DNA of 33,573 nt from JBNKHG01 sp050290225 (GCA_050290225.1 JBNKHG010000085.1:1-33573), one strand, 5' to 3'; shown: positions 1 to 8,335, numbered from the stretch's first letter. Made by a program: numbers and translations. Notes: generated by a model from the sequence alone, not told the origin.

Positions 1-1
1 G

Positions 2-427
2 GCGCGGCTCAACCTGCCGAATATGCGCCATGATCCGGCTGAGCGGGTGGAGGTTTACGCCGGAGCTGTTCGCGGCTTGCTGGCGCTGGAGTCCCACCCG
101 GAAAAGCAGGCCAAATACCTGGACTTTGTCGACATCTACACTGCACTTAGCGATAATGAGCTGGTACGGTATCGGCAACAATACCCTGAGGATGTACAGA
201 AAATGAGTAACTTTGCAGAACGATTCACCCGGAAAGGCCTGGAGCAGGGAATACAGCAGGGCATGCAGCAGGGCGAGGCTGCCGTTTTGTTGCGCCTGAT
301 GGAGCGTAAATTCGGTACCCTGAATAGTGCAACCCGCCAGCGTATTGCCGAAGCGGATACCGAGACTTTGCTGGCCTGGTCCGAACGTATTCTGACCGCT
401 CAAACCCCGGAAGAAGTACTACATTAA
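2..427 (+). CDS. Rpn/PD-(D/E)XK-type putative transposase-nuclease with DUF4351-like tail, 5' end outside window
   Basis: The reading frame is open from base 2, and the residues before the first in-window ATG (ARLNLPN at bases 2-22) fit this family, so the gene begins upstream and only its C-terminal part is visible. What remains carries a Gln/Gly-rich helical stretch (GLEQGIQQGMQQGE) followed by a segment resembling DUF4351 (LLRLMERKFGTLN...LLAWSERILTAQTPEEVL). Proteins of this kind are Rpn-family recombination-promoting nucleases or PD-(D/E)XK 'transposases', with the nuclease core in the N-terminal half, which is missing here. No inverted repeats typical of an insertion sequence are visible beside it. 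The family assignment is good; the activity cannot be judged from this fragment. Confidence 0.7.
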   Translation, partial: ARLNLPNMRHDPAERVEVYAGAVRGLLALESHPEKQAKYLDFVDIYTALSDNELVRYRQQYPEDVQKMSNFAERFTRKGLEQGIQQGMQQGEAAVLLRLMERKFGTLNSATRQRIAEADTETLLAWSERILTAQTPEEVLH

Positions 428-667
428 ATACCTCCCTCTTTTGTGGTGAGAAATTGAACGGCTCGCAGAAGCCTTGCACGCCTTCGTTTAGGTACGTGGA
501 TTTTTCCAAAGCGTGGCTTTAGTTTCTCCGGAGCATCATCACGTTGACGCCTCTCTGGCCTGGAAGGCTAACTCCCGTGACGGGTAATGCTATGGCGTAG
601 TCGAGGCTTCCGGCCCACAATCAAACCGTTAATCAAAGGAGCGTTTACTGGTATCAGGCCGTAGCCT

Positions 668-1708
668 ATGACTTCACGGATTGCGATCAGAGCCACCAAG
701 TTGCCTGCTGACCTGACCGATACATTTACGGTCTCCCGCGAGCAGTTCGAGGCGGAGTTTGTCGGTGCCCGAGCCTGTGGTGTGGATATGAAGGTCTTTT
801 ATGACGCGCACGGCATCACACCGCGCTTTTTGAACAACCCCCATGGTCGCATCTCTTTCGGCCGGGTGCTGCGTTTACGCCACGCAGTCTGCCGGGCTAT
901 GAACGATGAAAATGTCGGCTTTCTGGATAAACCGTCGCCTTGGGGCACGCTCGCCTATCTGTGCCGCACCATGGTCACTAGCCGTACCCTGAAAGGTGCG
1001 CTGAATCGTTATGATGAATTCAACCGGATGTACCGCCCCAGCGTGGCCTGCCGGGTGGTTGAACGGGGTGGTTTGGCCTATATCGAGTTGGCGGTCGATA
1101 ATCGCAAGAGGCTCGATATCCACAGTTATATAGAAAACAGCCTCCTGTTTTTGCTGAGTTTCCTGTTATGGCTGGCGGACAGGCATTGCCTGCCCCGGCG
1201 CATTGATTACAACTTTTCCGAGCCGGGTTATGCGGGGGATTATGCGTCACTGGTGCCCTGTGAGTACCGCTTCGATCGACCCCGTACTCAGCTGGTGATC
1301 GAGCGGAGTTTTTTGAGTGCACCGGTGATACGCAAAGGGTCGGAACTCAATTTTTTCCTCAACAATCACCTGGTTTACCTGATGGAACTGAATCTGTCGG
1401 CGGGGACCCTGGCTGATCGGGTGCGACGGTTGATCGCCTCTAGCGCCGGCATGAATGCCGGTATGGACCAGGTGGCGAACCTGTTGAACACGCCCGAAAC
1501 CACCCTGCGGCGCCGGTTGAAGGCGGAGGGCTATCCATTCAAGGTGATTAAGGAAAACCTGCGCCGGGAGCGGGCGCTGTACTACCTGGTCGAGAAACAC
1601 ATGGCGGTGACGGACGTGGCCGAATTGCTGGGTTATTCCGAGGCCAGCGCCTTCAGCCGGGCCTTCAAGCAATGGACGGGATTTGCGCCGCAGAATTATC
1701 CCTCTTAG
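668..1708 (+). CDS. AraC-family transcriptional regulator (arabinose-binding-like N-terminus)
   Basis: A 346-residue regulator. Residues about 20-210 fit the AraC-type arabinose-binding/dimerisation domain found in OruR/ArgR-like regulators. Residues about 245-346 form the double helix-turn-helix: the first at MDQVANLLNTPETTLRRRL, the second at VTDVAELLGYSEASAFSRAF, ending with the typical WTGFAPQNY. An in-frame TAG directly before the ATG fixes the earliest start at 668. A good Shine-Dalgarno (AAAGGAG, about 636-642) lies too far upstream to serve it directly. The gene sits 151 bp upstream of the acyl-CoA carboxylase/thiolase operon in the same direction, so it is the natural candidate regulator of that operon; this is inference. 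It is clearly different from the second AraC protein at 13897. Confidence 0.9.
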   Translation: MTSRIAIRATKLPADLTDTFTVSREQFEAEFVGARACGVDMKVFYDAHGITPRFLNNPHGRISFGRVLRLRHAVCRAMNDENVGFLDKPSPWGTLAYLCRTMVTSRTLKGALNRYDEFNRMYRPSVACRVVERGGLAYIELAVDNRKRLDIHSYIENSLLFLLSFLLWLADRHCLPRRIDYNFSEPGYAGDYASLVPCEYRFDRPRTQLVIERSFLSAPVIRKGSELNFFLNNHLVYLMELNLSAGTLADRVRRLIASSAGMNAGMDQVANLLNTPETTLRRRLKAEGYPFKVIKENLRRERALYYLVEKHMAVTDVAELLGYSEASAFSRAFKQWTGFAPQNYPS

Positions 1709-1731
1709 GATTTTTCAGAAAATTTCATCCG

Positions 1732-1761
1732 CAAAGTGGCCGAAAATGTCATGCCACTTTG
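1732..1761 (+). promoter_or_regulatory. inverted repeat upstream of carboxylase operon, candidate operator
   Basis: CAAAGTGGC (1732-1740) and GCCACTTTG (1753-1761) form a perfect 9-bp inverted repeat separated by 12 bp, about 100 bp before the carboxylase start. It lies just after the AraC stop and no T-run follows, so an operator is more likely than a terminator. Whether the adjacent AraC protein binds it is unknown. Confidence 0.45.
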
Positions 1762-1859
1762 GTCGGCCTAATCATTCATCCTCGCAAGCCTGCGATCTAT
1801 AGTCCGTTTATTCAAGACCTGAAGACCTAACCTCACGAATAATCGGGACCACATTCCCC

Positions 1860-4800
1860 ATGCTTAAGAAACTCCTGATCGCCAACCGAGGCGAAATTGC
1901 CATTCGTATTGCCCGCACCGCCAACGAGTTGGGTATCCCTACAGTGGCTATCTATTCAAAAGATGACCGGACATCACTGCATGTCCAATACGCGGACGAA
2001 GCCGTTGAGTTGCCTGGGGCCGGTGTCAATGCCTACTTGGCGATCGATAGTGTAATCGAAGCGGTCATAAGCACCGGCTGTGATGCGATCCATCCCGGCT
2101 ATGGGCTACTGAGTGAGAATGCCGGACTGGCCCGGGGCTGCACCGACAAGGGACTGATTTTTGTCGGGCCAACGGTCGATACGCTGGAAAACTTCGGCGA
2201 TAAAATTTCCGCCCGGAAGTTAGCGCGCTCTGTGGATATTCCGGTGATTGAAGGGCTGGACGGCGTGGAAAGTGCCAGGGAAGTGGCCGCTTTTTTCGAG
2301 GCGCAGGGCTGCAAGCCCATTATGATCAAGGCCGTCAACGGTGGCGGTGGCCGGGGCATGCGGGTGGTACGGACCGAGGACGAAATCGAATCGGCCTTTA
2401 CCCGCTGCCAGGCGGAGGCCGCGGCCGCCTTCGGCTCGGCGGAACTGTACGTGGAGCGTTTTTTGCCGTCCGTCCGTCATATCGAAGTACAGATTGCTGG
2501 CGACGGGACTGAGGTCATCCATCTCTGGGAACGAGATTGTTCGATTCAGCGCCGAAACCAAAAATTGCTTGAACTGGCGCCGGCCCCCGGATTGAACGCT
2601 GACATCCGGAATCAGCTTTTCGACGCGGCACTCACCATCGGCCGGGCCAGCAAATACCGGGGCCTGGGTACGGTTGAGTTTCTGGTGGAACTGAACGAAA
2701 GCGGCGAGGCCGTCGGTTTCTTCTTTATCGAAACCAACCCCCGCATTCAGGTGGAACACACGATCACCGAGGAAATCACCGGCATCGACCTGGTGGCGCT
2801 GCAATTGCGCTTGGCTGCGGGGAAAACTCTGCGAGACATGAGCTTGCAACAAGAGGCCGTACCGACCCCGATAGGCTATGCACTGCAGGCGCGCATCAAT
2901 ACCGAAACGCTGAATGAGCAAGGGGAGATCGTCCCCACCGGCGGCACCCTGAAGCAGTTCCACTTGCCCGGTGGACCCGGCATCCGGGTGGATACCTACG
3001 GCTATGCCGGCTACACCACCAACCCGAACTTCGATTCCCTGCTGGCGAAACTGATCGTGCACCACCGATTCGATGACCTGGGCCAGTTGTTCGTGAAAGC
3101 CGAGCGGGCGCTGTCGGAAACGCGGATTACCGGTGTCGAGACCAATGTGGATTTTTTGCGGCGGCTGCTCCACTTCCCTGCTGTACGGGAGTGGCAGGTA
3201 ACTGTGCGGGGTATCGAAGCGCGCCTTAAGGATTTGAACCAACACGACTGTATCGCCAAAAAGCGTTACATCGAAACCGAAGCAACCATTCAGGCGGATA
3301 AGGTCACAGCTAAAGTTGACTACCCCGAGGGGACGCTTCCGGTCTGTTCGCCGCTGCAAAGTGTGCTGGTCGCCCTTGAGGTGGAGGCGGGTTGCCGGGT
3401 AAAAGCCGGTGAGGAACTGGCCGTGGTGGAAGCGATGAAAATGCAACACGTGATCAAGGCGCCCTGCGCGGGGGAGGTGCTGGAGATCATGGCATCACCC
3501 GGTGATACGTTGGCTATGGAACAGGCCCTGCTGTTGATCCGCGAAGCGGCGGGTACCGCCGAAACCACGGTGGAAGAAGTTGCTCCTGACCTCGACCAGA
3601 TCCGCCCGGACCTGCAATCCCTGCGTGACCGGCTCGCCCTGACCCTGGATGAAAACCGCCTGCAAGCCGTGCAAAAACGCCACGCCCGTGGCCAGCGCAT
3701 GGCCCGGGAAAACATCGCCGACCTCTGCGATGAAAATTCATTTCTGGAATACGGGCAACTTGCCTACGCCGCCCAGCGCCGTAGGCGATCGCAAGAGGAG
3801 CTGATGCGGGAATCTCCCGCCGACGGCATTATCACCGGCATGGGCAGTGTCAACGGTCAGTACTTCGGTAAAGACAAAAGCCGGGTGGCGGTGATGAGCT
3901 ATGATGGCACCGTGATGGCCGGCACCCAGGGTATCCACGGTCATCACAAAACCGATCGTGTACTGGAAGTCGCCACTGAACTGGGGTTGCCGCTGATCTT
4001 CTTTACCGAGGGCGGCGGAGGCCGCCCTGGGGAAGAGGACTTCGCCGACACCTCCGCCACCTGGCTGAACATCAAAACCTTCCACACCCTGGCCTGCCAG
4101 AAAGGCTGGGGGCCGAAAATCGCGGTCAACTCCGGTTTTTGCTTTGCCGGCAACGCCGTCGCCTTCGGCAGTTGCGACCTGAAAATTGCCACCCGCAATG
4201 CCTGGATCGGCATGGGCGGCCCGGCGATGATCGAGGGCGGCGGCCTGGGCACCTTTGGCCCCAAGGAGATCGGTCCCGCGCCGATGCAGGCCAAAAACGG
4301 CCTGATTGACATCCTGGCGGAGGACGATACACAGGCGGTGGATTACGCCAAACGCCTGCTGTCCTATTTCCAGGGTCCACTTGCCGACTGGGAGTCTGGT
4401 GACCAGCGTCTGTTACGCCATGCGATCCCGGAAGACCGCAAGCGGGTCTACGATATCCGCTCCGTGATTAAAACGCTCGTCGACAAGGACAGTTTTCTCG
4501 AACTGCGACCCGATTACGGGTTGGCTATGGTGACCGGGTTTGTGCGCATCGCCGGCCAACCCCTGGGCCTGATGGCCAACAACCCCATGCACTTGGGAGG
4601 CGCCATTAACGCCGAGGCGGCGGACAAGGCCGCCGGCTTCCTGACCCTCTGCAGCCGCTTTAAGCTGCCGGTTCTCTCCCTGCTGGATACGCCCGGGTTT
4701 ATGGTGGGGCCGGAGAGCGAAAAAGAGGCTGCGGTACGTAAATCCTGTGCCCTGGTCCAGGCGGGCGCCAACCTGGAGGTGCCCCTGCTGGCAGTTTGTT

Positions 4801-5108
4801 TGCGCAAGGGTTACGGCCTGGGCGCCCAGGCCATGACCGGGGGCAGTTTTGCCGCCTCGGTGGCCACCGTGTCCTGGCCAACGGGCGAGTTCGGTGCCAT
4901 GGGGCTGGAAGGTGGTGTGCGGCTGGGCTACAAGCGCGAGCTGGAGGCTCAACCGGACGAGGTATCCCGCCAGGCGCTGTACGATAAGTTGGTCAATCAG
5001 GCCTATGAGGCTGGCAGCGCACTGTCGGTAGCGAGTCTGTTGGAGATTGACGCGGTAATCGATCCGTTGGAAACCAGGGACTGGATCACCCGGATGTTAT
5101 CGCACTAA
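1860..5108 (+). CDS. single-chain biotin-dependent acyl-CoA carboxylase (BC-BCCP-CT fusion)
   Basis: This 1082-residue protein carries all three activities needed for ATP- and bicarbonate-dependent carboxylation of an acyl-CoA. Residues 1-450 are biotin carboxylase: N-terminal LLIANRGEIAIR, ATP-grasp glycine loop NGGGGRGMRVV near 158-168, and the catalytic IETNPRIQVEHTITEE near 290-305. The biotinyl domain has the motif VVEAMKMQH, with the modified lysine at K527. Residues about 600-1082 are the carboxyltransferase. This matches the homomeric single-chain carboxylases such as the mycobacterial long-chain acyl-CoA carboxylase, rather than the usual two-subunit propionyl-, methylcrotonyl- or geranyl-CoA enzymes. 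The acyl specificity cannot be read off. The thiolase 31 bp downstream points to CoA-ester catabolism. The ATG at 1860 gives the canonical MLKKLLIANRGE start. Confidence 0.93.
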   Translation: MLKKLLIANRGEIAIRIARTANELGIPTVAIYSKDDRTSLHVQYADEAVELPGAGVNAYLAIDSVIEAVISTGCDAIHPGYGLLSENAGLARGCTDKGLIFVGPTVDTLENFGDKISARKLARSVDIPVIEGLDGVESAREVAAFFEAQGCKPIMIKAVNGGGGRGMRVVRTEDEIESAFTRCQAEAAAAFGSAELYVERFLPSVRHIEVQIAGDGTEVIHLWERDCSIQRRNQKLLELAPAPGLNADIRNQLFDAALTIGRASKYRGLGTVEFLVELNESGEAVGFFFIETNPRIQVEHTITEEITGIDLVALQLRLAAGKTLRDMSLQQEAVPTPIGYALQARINTETLNEQGEIVPTGGTLKQFHLPGGPGIRVDTYGYAGYTTNPNFDSLLAKLIVHHRFDDLGQLFVKAERALSETRITGVETNVDFLRRLLHFPAVREWQVTVRGIEARLKDLNQHDCIAKKRYIETEATIQADKVTAKVDYPEGTLPVCSPLQSVLVALEVEAGCRVKAGEELAVVEAMKMQHVIKAPCAGEVLEIMASPGDTLAMEQALLLIREAAGTAETTVEEVAPDLDQIRPDLQSLRDRLALTLDENRLQAVQKRHARGQRMARENIADLCDENSFLEYGQLAYAAQRRRRSQEELMRESPADGIITGMGSVNGQYFGKDKSRVAVMSYDGTVMAGTQGIHGHHKTDRVLEVATELGLPLIFFTEGGGGRPGEEDFADTSATWLNIKTFHTLACQKGWGPKIAVNSGFCFAGNAVAFGSCDLKIATRNAWIGMGGPAMIEGGGLGTFGPKEIGPAPMQAKNGLIDILAEDDTQAVDYAKRLLSYFQGPLADWESGDQRLLRHAIPEDRKRVYDIRSVIKTLVDKDSFLELRPDYGLAMVTGFVRIAGQPLGLMANNPMHLGGAINAEAADKAAGFLTLCSRFKLPVLSLLDTPGFMVGPESEKEAAVRKSCALVQAGANLEVPLLAVCLRKGYGLGAQAMTGGSFAASVATVSWPTGEFGAMGLEGGVRLGYKRELEAQPDEVSRQALYDKLVNQAYEAGSALSVASLLEIDAVIDPLETRDWITRMLSH

Positions 5109-5139
5109 ACGCAGTCTTTTGATAAAGAGGAATTGAAGA

Positions 5140-6321
5140 ATGAAAGAAGCTGTCATTGTAGCCACTGCCCGCACTCCCATTGGCAAAGCCTACCGGGGGG
5201 CATTCAACAATCTGGACGCCGCGAGCCTTGGTGCAATACCCGTCGAAGCGGCCGTGCGCCGCGCCGGCATCGACCCGGGCGAAGTGGAAGACTGTTTGCT
5301 GGGCTGCGCGCTGCAGGAAGGCACTGCCCGCTTCAATATCGCCCGTAATGTCGCCCTGCAGGCAAACCTGCCGATTACCGTTGGCGGCATGAGCCTCAAC
5401 CGGGCCTGCGCATCCGGCCTGATGGCCATTGCCACCGCCGCCAAGCAGATCACCCAGGATGGTATGAGTGTCGTCATCGGTGGCGGCGTTGAGAGTATCT
5501 CCCTGGTACAGAACGAGCATATGAACAAACACCGGTCCGAAGACAAAGTCCTCCAGGAAAAAGTGCCGGGCATCTATCTGCCCATGTTGGATACCGCCGA
5601 GGTCGTCGCGAAGCGATACAACATAAGCCGGGAGGACCAGGACGCCTACGCCCTGCAAAGCCAGATGCGTACCGCCGCCGCCCAGGAGGCGGGCAAGTTC
5701 GATGATGAAATCGTACCGGTGACCGCCACCAAAGCGGTGATTGACAAGGAAACCAAAGCCGTCAGCTATACAGAAGTCACCCTAACCCAAGACGAAGGTA
5801 ACCGGCCCCAGACCACAGCGGGCGACTTGACTGCACTCAAACCGGTGCAGGAGGGTGGCACCGTTACCGCCGGCAATGCATCCCAGCTTTCCGACGGTGC
5901 GGCGGCCTGTGTGTTGATGGACAGCAAACTGGCCGAGCAAAAAAATATCGAACCCCTGGGCGCATACCGGGGCATGGTCGTCGCAGGTTGCGAGCCGGAC
6001 GAGATGGGTATCGGTCCGGTGTTCGCCATTCCCAAACTGCTAAATCGCCATGGTCTGTCTGCCGACGATATCGGCCTATGGGAACTGAATGAAGCCTTTG
6101 CGGTGCAGGTGCTGTACTGCCGCGACAAACTGGGTATTCCCGATGACCGCCTCAACGTAAACGGTGGTGCCATCTCCATTGGTCATCCCTACGGCATGAG
6201 CGGTGCTCGGATGGTGGGGCATGCGTTGATTGAAGGCAAACGTCGTGGTGTGAAATATGTGGTGATCACCATGTGCGTCGGCGGTGGCATGGGCGCAGCC
6301 GGTTTGTTTGAAGTGTGTTGA
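5140..6321 (+). CDS. thiolase (acetyl-CoA C-acyltransferase)
   Basis: A 393-residue type I thiolase that cleaves a 3-oxoacyl-CoA with CoA, or condenses two acyl-CoAs. All catalytic residues are present: nucleophilic C90 in SLNRACASG, H349 in ISIGHPYG and C379 in CVGGGMGAAG. The spacing is essentially that of the Zoogloea enzyme (C89, H348, C378). The length is normal for the family. AGAGGAA precedes the ATG by a suitable distance, and only 31 bp separate it from the carboxylase, so the two are co-transcribed. In a degradative setting it would finish the beta-oxidation-like cleavage after carboxylation or hydration of the substrate. Substrate chain length is not determinable. Confidence 0.93.
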   Translation: MKEAVIVATARTPIGKAYRGAFNNLDAASLGAIPVEAAVRRAGIDPGEVEDCLLGCALQEGTARFNIARNVALQANLPITVGGMSLNRACASGLMAIATAAKQITQDGMSVVIGGGVESISLVQNEHMNKHRSEDKVLQEKVPGIYLPMLDTAEVVAKRYNISREDQDAYALQSQMRTAAAQEAGKFDDEIVPVTATKAVIDKETKAVSYTEVTLTQDEGNRPQTTAGDLTALKPVQEGGTVTAGNASQLSDGAAACVLMDSKLAEQKNIEPLGAYRGMVVAGCEPDEMGIGPVFAIPKLLNRHGLSADDIGLWELNEAFAVQVLYCRDKLGIPDDRLNVNGGAISIGHPYGMSGARMVGHALIEGKRRGVKYVVITMCVGGGMGAAGLFEVC

Positions 6322-6328
6322 TAAAACC

Positions 6329-6356
6329 GCAGGAGAGTCCGTTGGACTCTCGCTGC
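6329..6356 (+). terminator. strong hairpin after thiolase, candidate terminator
   Basis: GCAG+GAGAGTCC, loop GTT, GGACTCTC+G+CTGC: a 12-bp stem with one bulged G, starting 7 bp after the thiolase stop. No U-tract follows (ATTAACC), so it may act as a 3'-end stabiliser or need Rho rather than being a textbook intrinsic terminator. Confidence 0.55.
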
Positions 6357-6870
6357 ATTAACCCGCTTGATAGTGGTTTTTTCTGGTTCCGCCAAAATTG
6401 AGACGGTCGGAGGAGATGTGTCGATTGCCTTCCGCATTATGAAGAAATTTTCAAAGATTATTGTACTTCTGGATTTTAAAGGGAATTTCCCTGCGGCGAT
6501 CAGTTCGGGTCTTATTTGCCATGCGAAAGAACTGACGAATTCCTTCAAAGACTGTGCAGAAAATCAATGTGCAAATCCGGTGAATATTGCGGCTGTTCAG
6601 ATTCTGACAACTCCACATGATTTATGTAGTACTGACTAAGATGATTTGTCCCAATTCTAGGGAAGGTTTACACGTTGATATCTAATGCGCGAGATTCGCT
6701 ACAGTTTAAATAGGAGGGCGTCTACTCCTGAGCTGACGGGTTTGGTGGACGGTTAGATTGTTGATTGAAGTTGATCGTAATTACTGCATTTTGTATCCCA
6801 GATGTATCCCAAGGCGAATTTGTACTGAAATCTAGGAAAAAAATCCGATGGATTTAGGAGGGGGAGGGGA
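6357..6870. other. gene-free stretch between thiolase and tRNA-Leu
   Basis: No convincing gene. A 90-codon open frame on the + strand (6367-6639) lacks any recognisable domain and an adequate ribosome site. The only structured element is a pair of TGTATCCCA direct repeats at 6792-6800 and 6803-6811, next to the 3' end of the tRNA. Confidence 0.5.
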
Positions 6871-6957
6871 TGGTACCAGAGGCCGGACTCGAACCGGCAC
6901 GCCCTCGCGGGCAATGGATTTTGAATCCATCGTGTCTACCAATTTCACCACTCTGGC
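6871..6957 (-). tRNA. tRNA-Leu (anticodon CAA)
   Basis: Read on the minus strand, the sequence folds as a class II tRNA. The acceptor stem pairs GCCAGAG with CTCTGGT (one terminal G-U). The D-arm region contains GGTGAAATTGGTAGACAC. The anticodon stem ATGGA/TCCAT encloses loop TTCAAAA, giving anticodon CAA. A long variable arm (GCCCGCGAGGGC) follows, then T-arm GCCGGTTCGAGTCCGGC, discriminator A and an encoded CCA. The length is 87 nt. It reads codon UUG. It borders the accessory island on its 5' side; integrative elements usually target the 3' end of such genes, which here faces the carboxylase/thiolase side. Confidence 0.97.
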
Positions 6958-6962
6958 GTGGC

Positions 6963-6984
6963 GCAAAAATTGTTCAATTTTTGC
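6963..6984. repeat. perfect inverted repeat just upstream of the tRNA
   Basis: GCAAAAATTG and CAATTTTTGC with a 2-base loop. A second small palindrome (AAGCGA-AA-TCGCTT) follows at 6991-7004. They lie in the 5' flank of the minus-strand tRNA gene. Function is not evident; they could shape the tRNA promoter or terminate transcription entering from the island. Confidence 0.4.
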
Positions 6985-7080
6985 TCTGGGAAGCGAAATC
7001 GCTTGATGATTTTGAATCCGTTCTGTTCACGGGCGGTTCTTCAATAACGCTATACCTCAAAGATGTCTCAAAAAAATGTA

Positions 7081-7180
7081 AAACAGATAATTTGGACTCA
7101 TGTTCGAATTCAGAGATTACATCGGCAACGAATATACCCGGGGCCTCTTACAAGGCATCGTGCTTAAAGGCTTCGACCCT
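7081..7180 (+). pseudogene. 5' fragment A of the AraC-type gene (first 27 codons and leader)
   Basis: About 100 bp match the start of the intact AraC gene at 13897, including its leader (CAGATAA..GAC.CATG) and the first 27 codons, MFEFRDYIGNEYTRGLLQGIVLKGFDP. ATG is at 7100. Homology stops at the Asp-Pro pair and continues into DUF4143-like sequence. It cannot make a functional regulator. It is one of three copies of the same 5' end in the window. Confidence 0.85.
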
Positions 7181-7239
7181 TTTTCGAAAACGTCGGCAAG
7201 CGTGTGGTGAAATCACTCAATCAGACGGCATTGCAATAA
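7177..7239 (+). pseudogene. small DUF4143-like fragment fused to AraC fragment A
   Basis: In the frame starting at 7177 the sequence reads PFFENVGKRVVKS and then LNQTALQ with a TAA at 7237. The first 13 residues match the conserved DUF4143 stretch that normally precedes 'PKLYF.DTGL', parallel to WHTNEYKRLVKT in the longer fragment downstream. The change of gene occurs within CCCTTTTTC. It is a relic of a further DUF4143 gene. The match is short, so confidence is moderate. Confidence 0.5.
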
Positions 7240-7261
7240 CGATTGGACGGTAATAAGATAA

Positions 7262-7861
7262 CGAACAGCCGAAATTCGCCTGATGACCCTCTCGGAGTGT
7301 GAGATCTTGGGGCGGCAGCCCACATTTCTGCCCAAGTTGCTGAATCAGGAAACGCCCTCAACGCAGACTATCCGTGTACGGGATCATATTCTGAACCGTT
7401 TGATCACCGGATGTTTTCCCGAGCCCCTACAGCGCGCCAGTGAACGGCGCAGCCAGGCCTGGTACCAGCAATACCTGAGTACCTTGATCCAACGGGATAT
7501 CCGGGACCTCGCCCACATCGACCATCCCGACCTGATGGGCAAATTGCTCAAGCTCACCGCCTTTTATGCCGGCAAGCTGGTTAACCTGACTGAATTGGGT
7601 GGCAAACTGGGCCTGGATCGGTTGACCATCAAGAAATACATGGGGTTGCTGGAGCAGTTGTTTCTGGTGGAACAGTTACCTGCCTGGCATACCAATGAAT
7701 ACAAGCGTTTGGTGAAAACGCCCAAACTGCACTCCATCGACACGGGCCTGATGTGTGCCGTGCGCGGTCTCAACCGCGACCGTCTGCTCAAACAACCGGG
7801 GGATTTTGGTTTGTTATTGGAGTCCTTCGTTTACAACGAATTGCGCAAGCAGGCAGTGTGG
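7262..7861 (+). pseudogene. AAA/DUF4143 ATPase fragment, lacking the N-terminal P-loop and the C-terminus
   Basis: The translation runs RTAEIRLMTLSECEILGRQPTFL... through YQQYLSTLIQRDIRDLAHI and LTELGGKLGLDRLTIKKYMGLLEQLFLVEQLPAW to LHSIDTGLMCAVRGL and YNELRKQAVW. This is the central and C-terminal part of the AAA_14/DUF4143 family: wHTH-like middle followed by the start of the DUF4143 nuclease-fold domain. The Walker A region is absent; an in-frame TAA at 7259-7261 precedes the homology. Coding stops making sense after GTGTGG (7861), where a PIN-gene tail begins in another frame. The missing C-terminus exists at 13340-13741, sharing a 135-bp overlap with this copy. It is a different protein from the intact ATPase at 9575. 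Confidence 0.85.
7727..7861 (+). repeat. 135-bp direct repeat, left copy
   Basis: This copy equals 13340-13474 at 134 of 135 positions (a G in place of T in the AACAACC(G/T)GGGG stretch). It lies within DUF4143 coding sequence in the same frame as the right copy; the copies are 5,613 bp apart, an exact multiple of three. Confidence 0.95.
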
Positions 7862-7867
7862 CAAGCC

Positions 7868-7994
7868 CATCAGTCAATTCGACGCGATGATCGCCGCCAT
7901 CGCCCAATCCCGGGGAGCCAGCCTGGCAACACGGAATACCAGGGACTTCACGGATTGCGGCATAGAACTGATCGACCCCTGGAATGCCGGATAA
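7868..7994 (+). pseudogene. 3' fragment of a PIN-domain (FitB/VapC) toxin gene
   Basis: The frame reads FDAMIAAIAQSRGASLATRN, then TRDFTDCGIELIDPWNAG and TAA at 7992-7994. This is the C-terminal third of a FitB-type PIN ribonuclease, with the D of 'FDAMIAAIA' and the late 'TRN..DF' motif. There is no start and no N-terminal catalytic Asp, so it is a dead relic fused to the broken DUF4143 gene. Near-identical tails occur at 11281-11373 and, as a stub, at 13758-13811. Confidence 0.85.
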
Positions 7995-7996
7995 CG

Positions 7997-8195
7997 GCTA
8001 TTGAACTCCCAGCTTCCCATTTCCGTGGTGGCCGACAAGGTCGGCTTTGCCGAACCCGGTGACTTTACCCGCGCCTTCACCCAATGGACCGGCCAAACCC
8101 CCAAAGACTACCGATCGGCACATTTGAAAGGTAACAAATACATAAAAAACAACGAGATAGGGGATGTTTCACAGCTTAGGCAGCAGGCCTTATAG
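7997..8195 (+). pseudogene. 3' fragment E of the AraC-type gene
   Basis: The frame reads (L)NSQLPISVVADKVGFAEPGD, then FTRAFTQWTGQTPKDYRSAH and a diverged tail ending QLRQQAL, stop at 8193-8195. It corresponds to the second helix-turn-helix and C-terminus of the intact gene at 13897. The junction with the PIN relic lies directly after that gene's TAA, at GGCTATTG. The same PIN-to-AraC join recurs at 11373. Confidence 0.85.
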
Positions 8196-8205
8196 CCGCT
8201 CCGGT

Positions 8206-8280
8206 GTAACGCTGGGCAGCCGGCTGCGTTTGTTCCTGGTAGAGGGACAGCTAACCTCACAGGCCGCGAGCGACAATTGA
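8206..8280 (+). pseudogene. possible N-terminal relic of a GIY-YIG-type protein
   Basis: A 24-codon stretch reads VTLGSRLRLFLVEGQLTSQA and ends at TGA (8278). The LRLFLVEG core resembles the first residues of proteins annotated as GIY-YIG nuclease family (typically 'LRLFLVDGTPTG'). The match is too short to be firm. Confidence 0.25.
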
Positions 8281-8323
8281 CTCAAGCTGTGATAAGTTAT
8301 TAAAGGGTAGTACCAGGTAATAC
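8277..8323 (+). promoter_or_regulatory. candidate promoter and operator of the RHH/ParE-like module
   Basis: TTGACT (8277-8282) and TATTAA (8298-8303) could be -35 and -10 boxes with a short 15-bp spacer. Directly downstream, GTAGTACC-A-GGTAATAC (8307-8323) is an inverted repeat with one mismatch per arm, well placed for autorepression by the ribbon-helix-helix antitoxin that starts at 8336. Confidence 0.5.
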
Positions 8324-8335
8324 GAGGGCCTTGCT

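Noticed and set aside
2220..3449. A 409-codon minus-strand open frame
   Set aside because: It lies wholly inside the biotin carboxylase gene, has no recognisable domain, and is explained by the codon bias of the + strand gene.
6367..6639. A 90-codon + strand open frame after the thiolase
   Set aside because: No domain, no ribosome site, composition unlike the neighbouring genes; probably chance.
7006..7060. Possible degenerate second tRNA-Leu (GATTTTGAATCC repeated at about 7010)
   Set aside because: Only 12 bases match the anticodon arm of the true tRNA; no D-arm, T-arm or acceptor stem can be formed.
6870..7253. A 127-codon + strand open frame beginning MVPEAGLEPARP
   Set aside because: It is the antisense of the tRNA-Leu gene. 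The GLEPARP-like start is a familiar false translation of tRNA T-arms, and the rest crosses the AraC relic out of frame.
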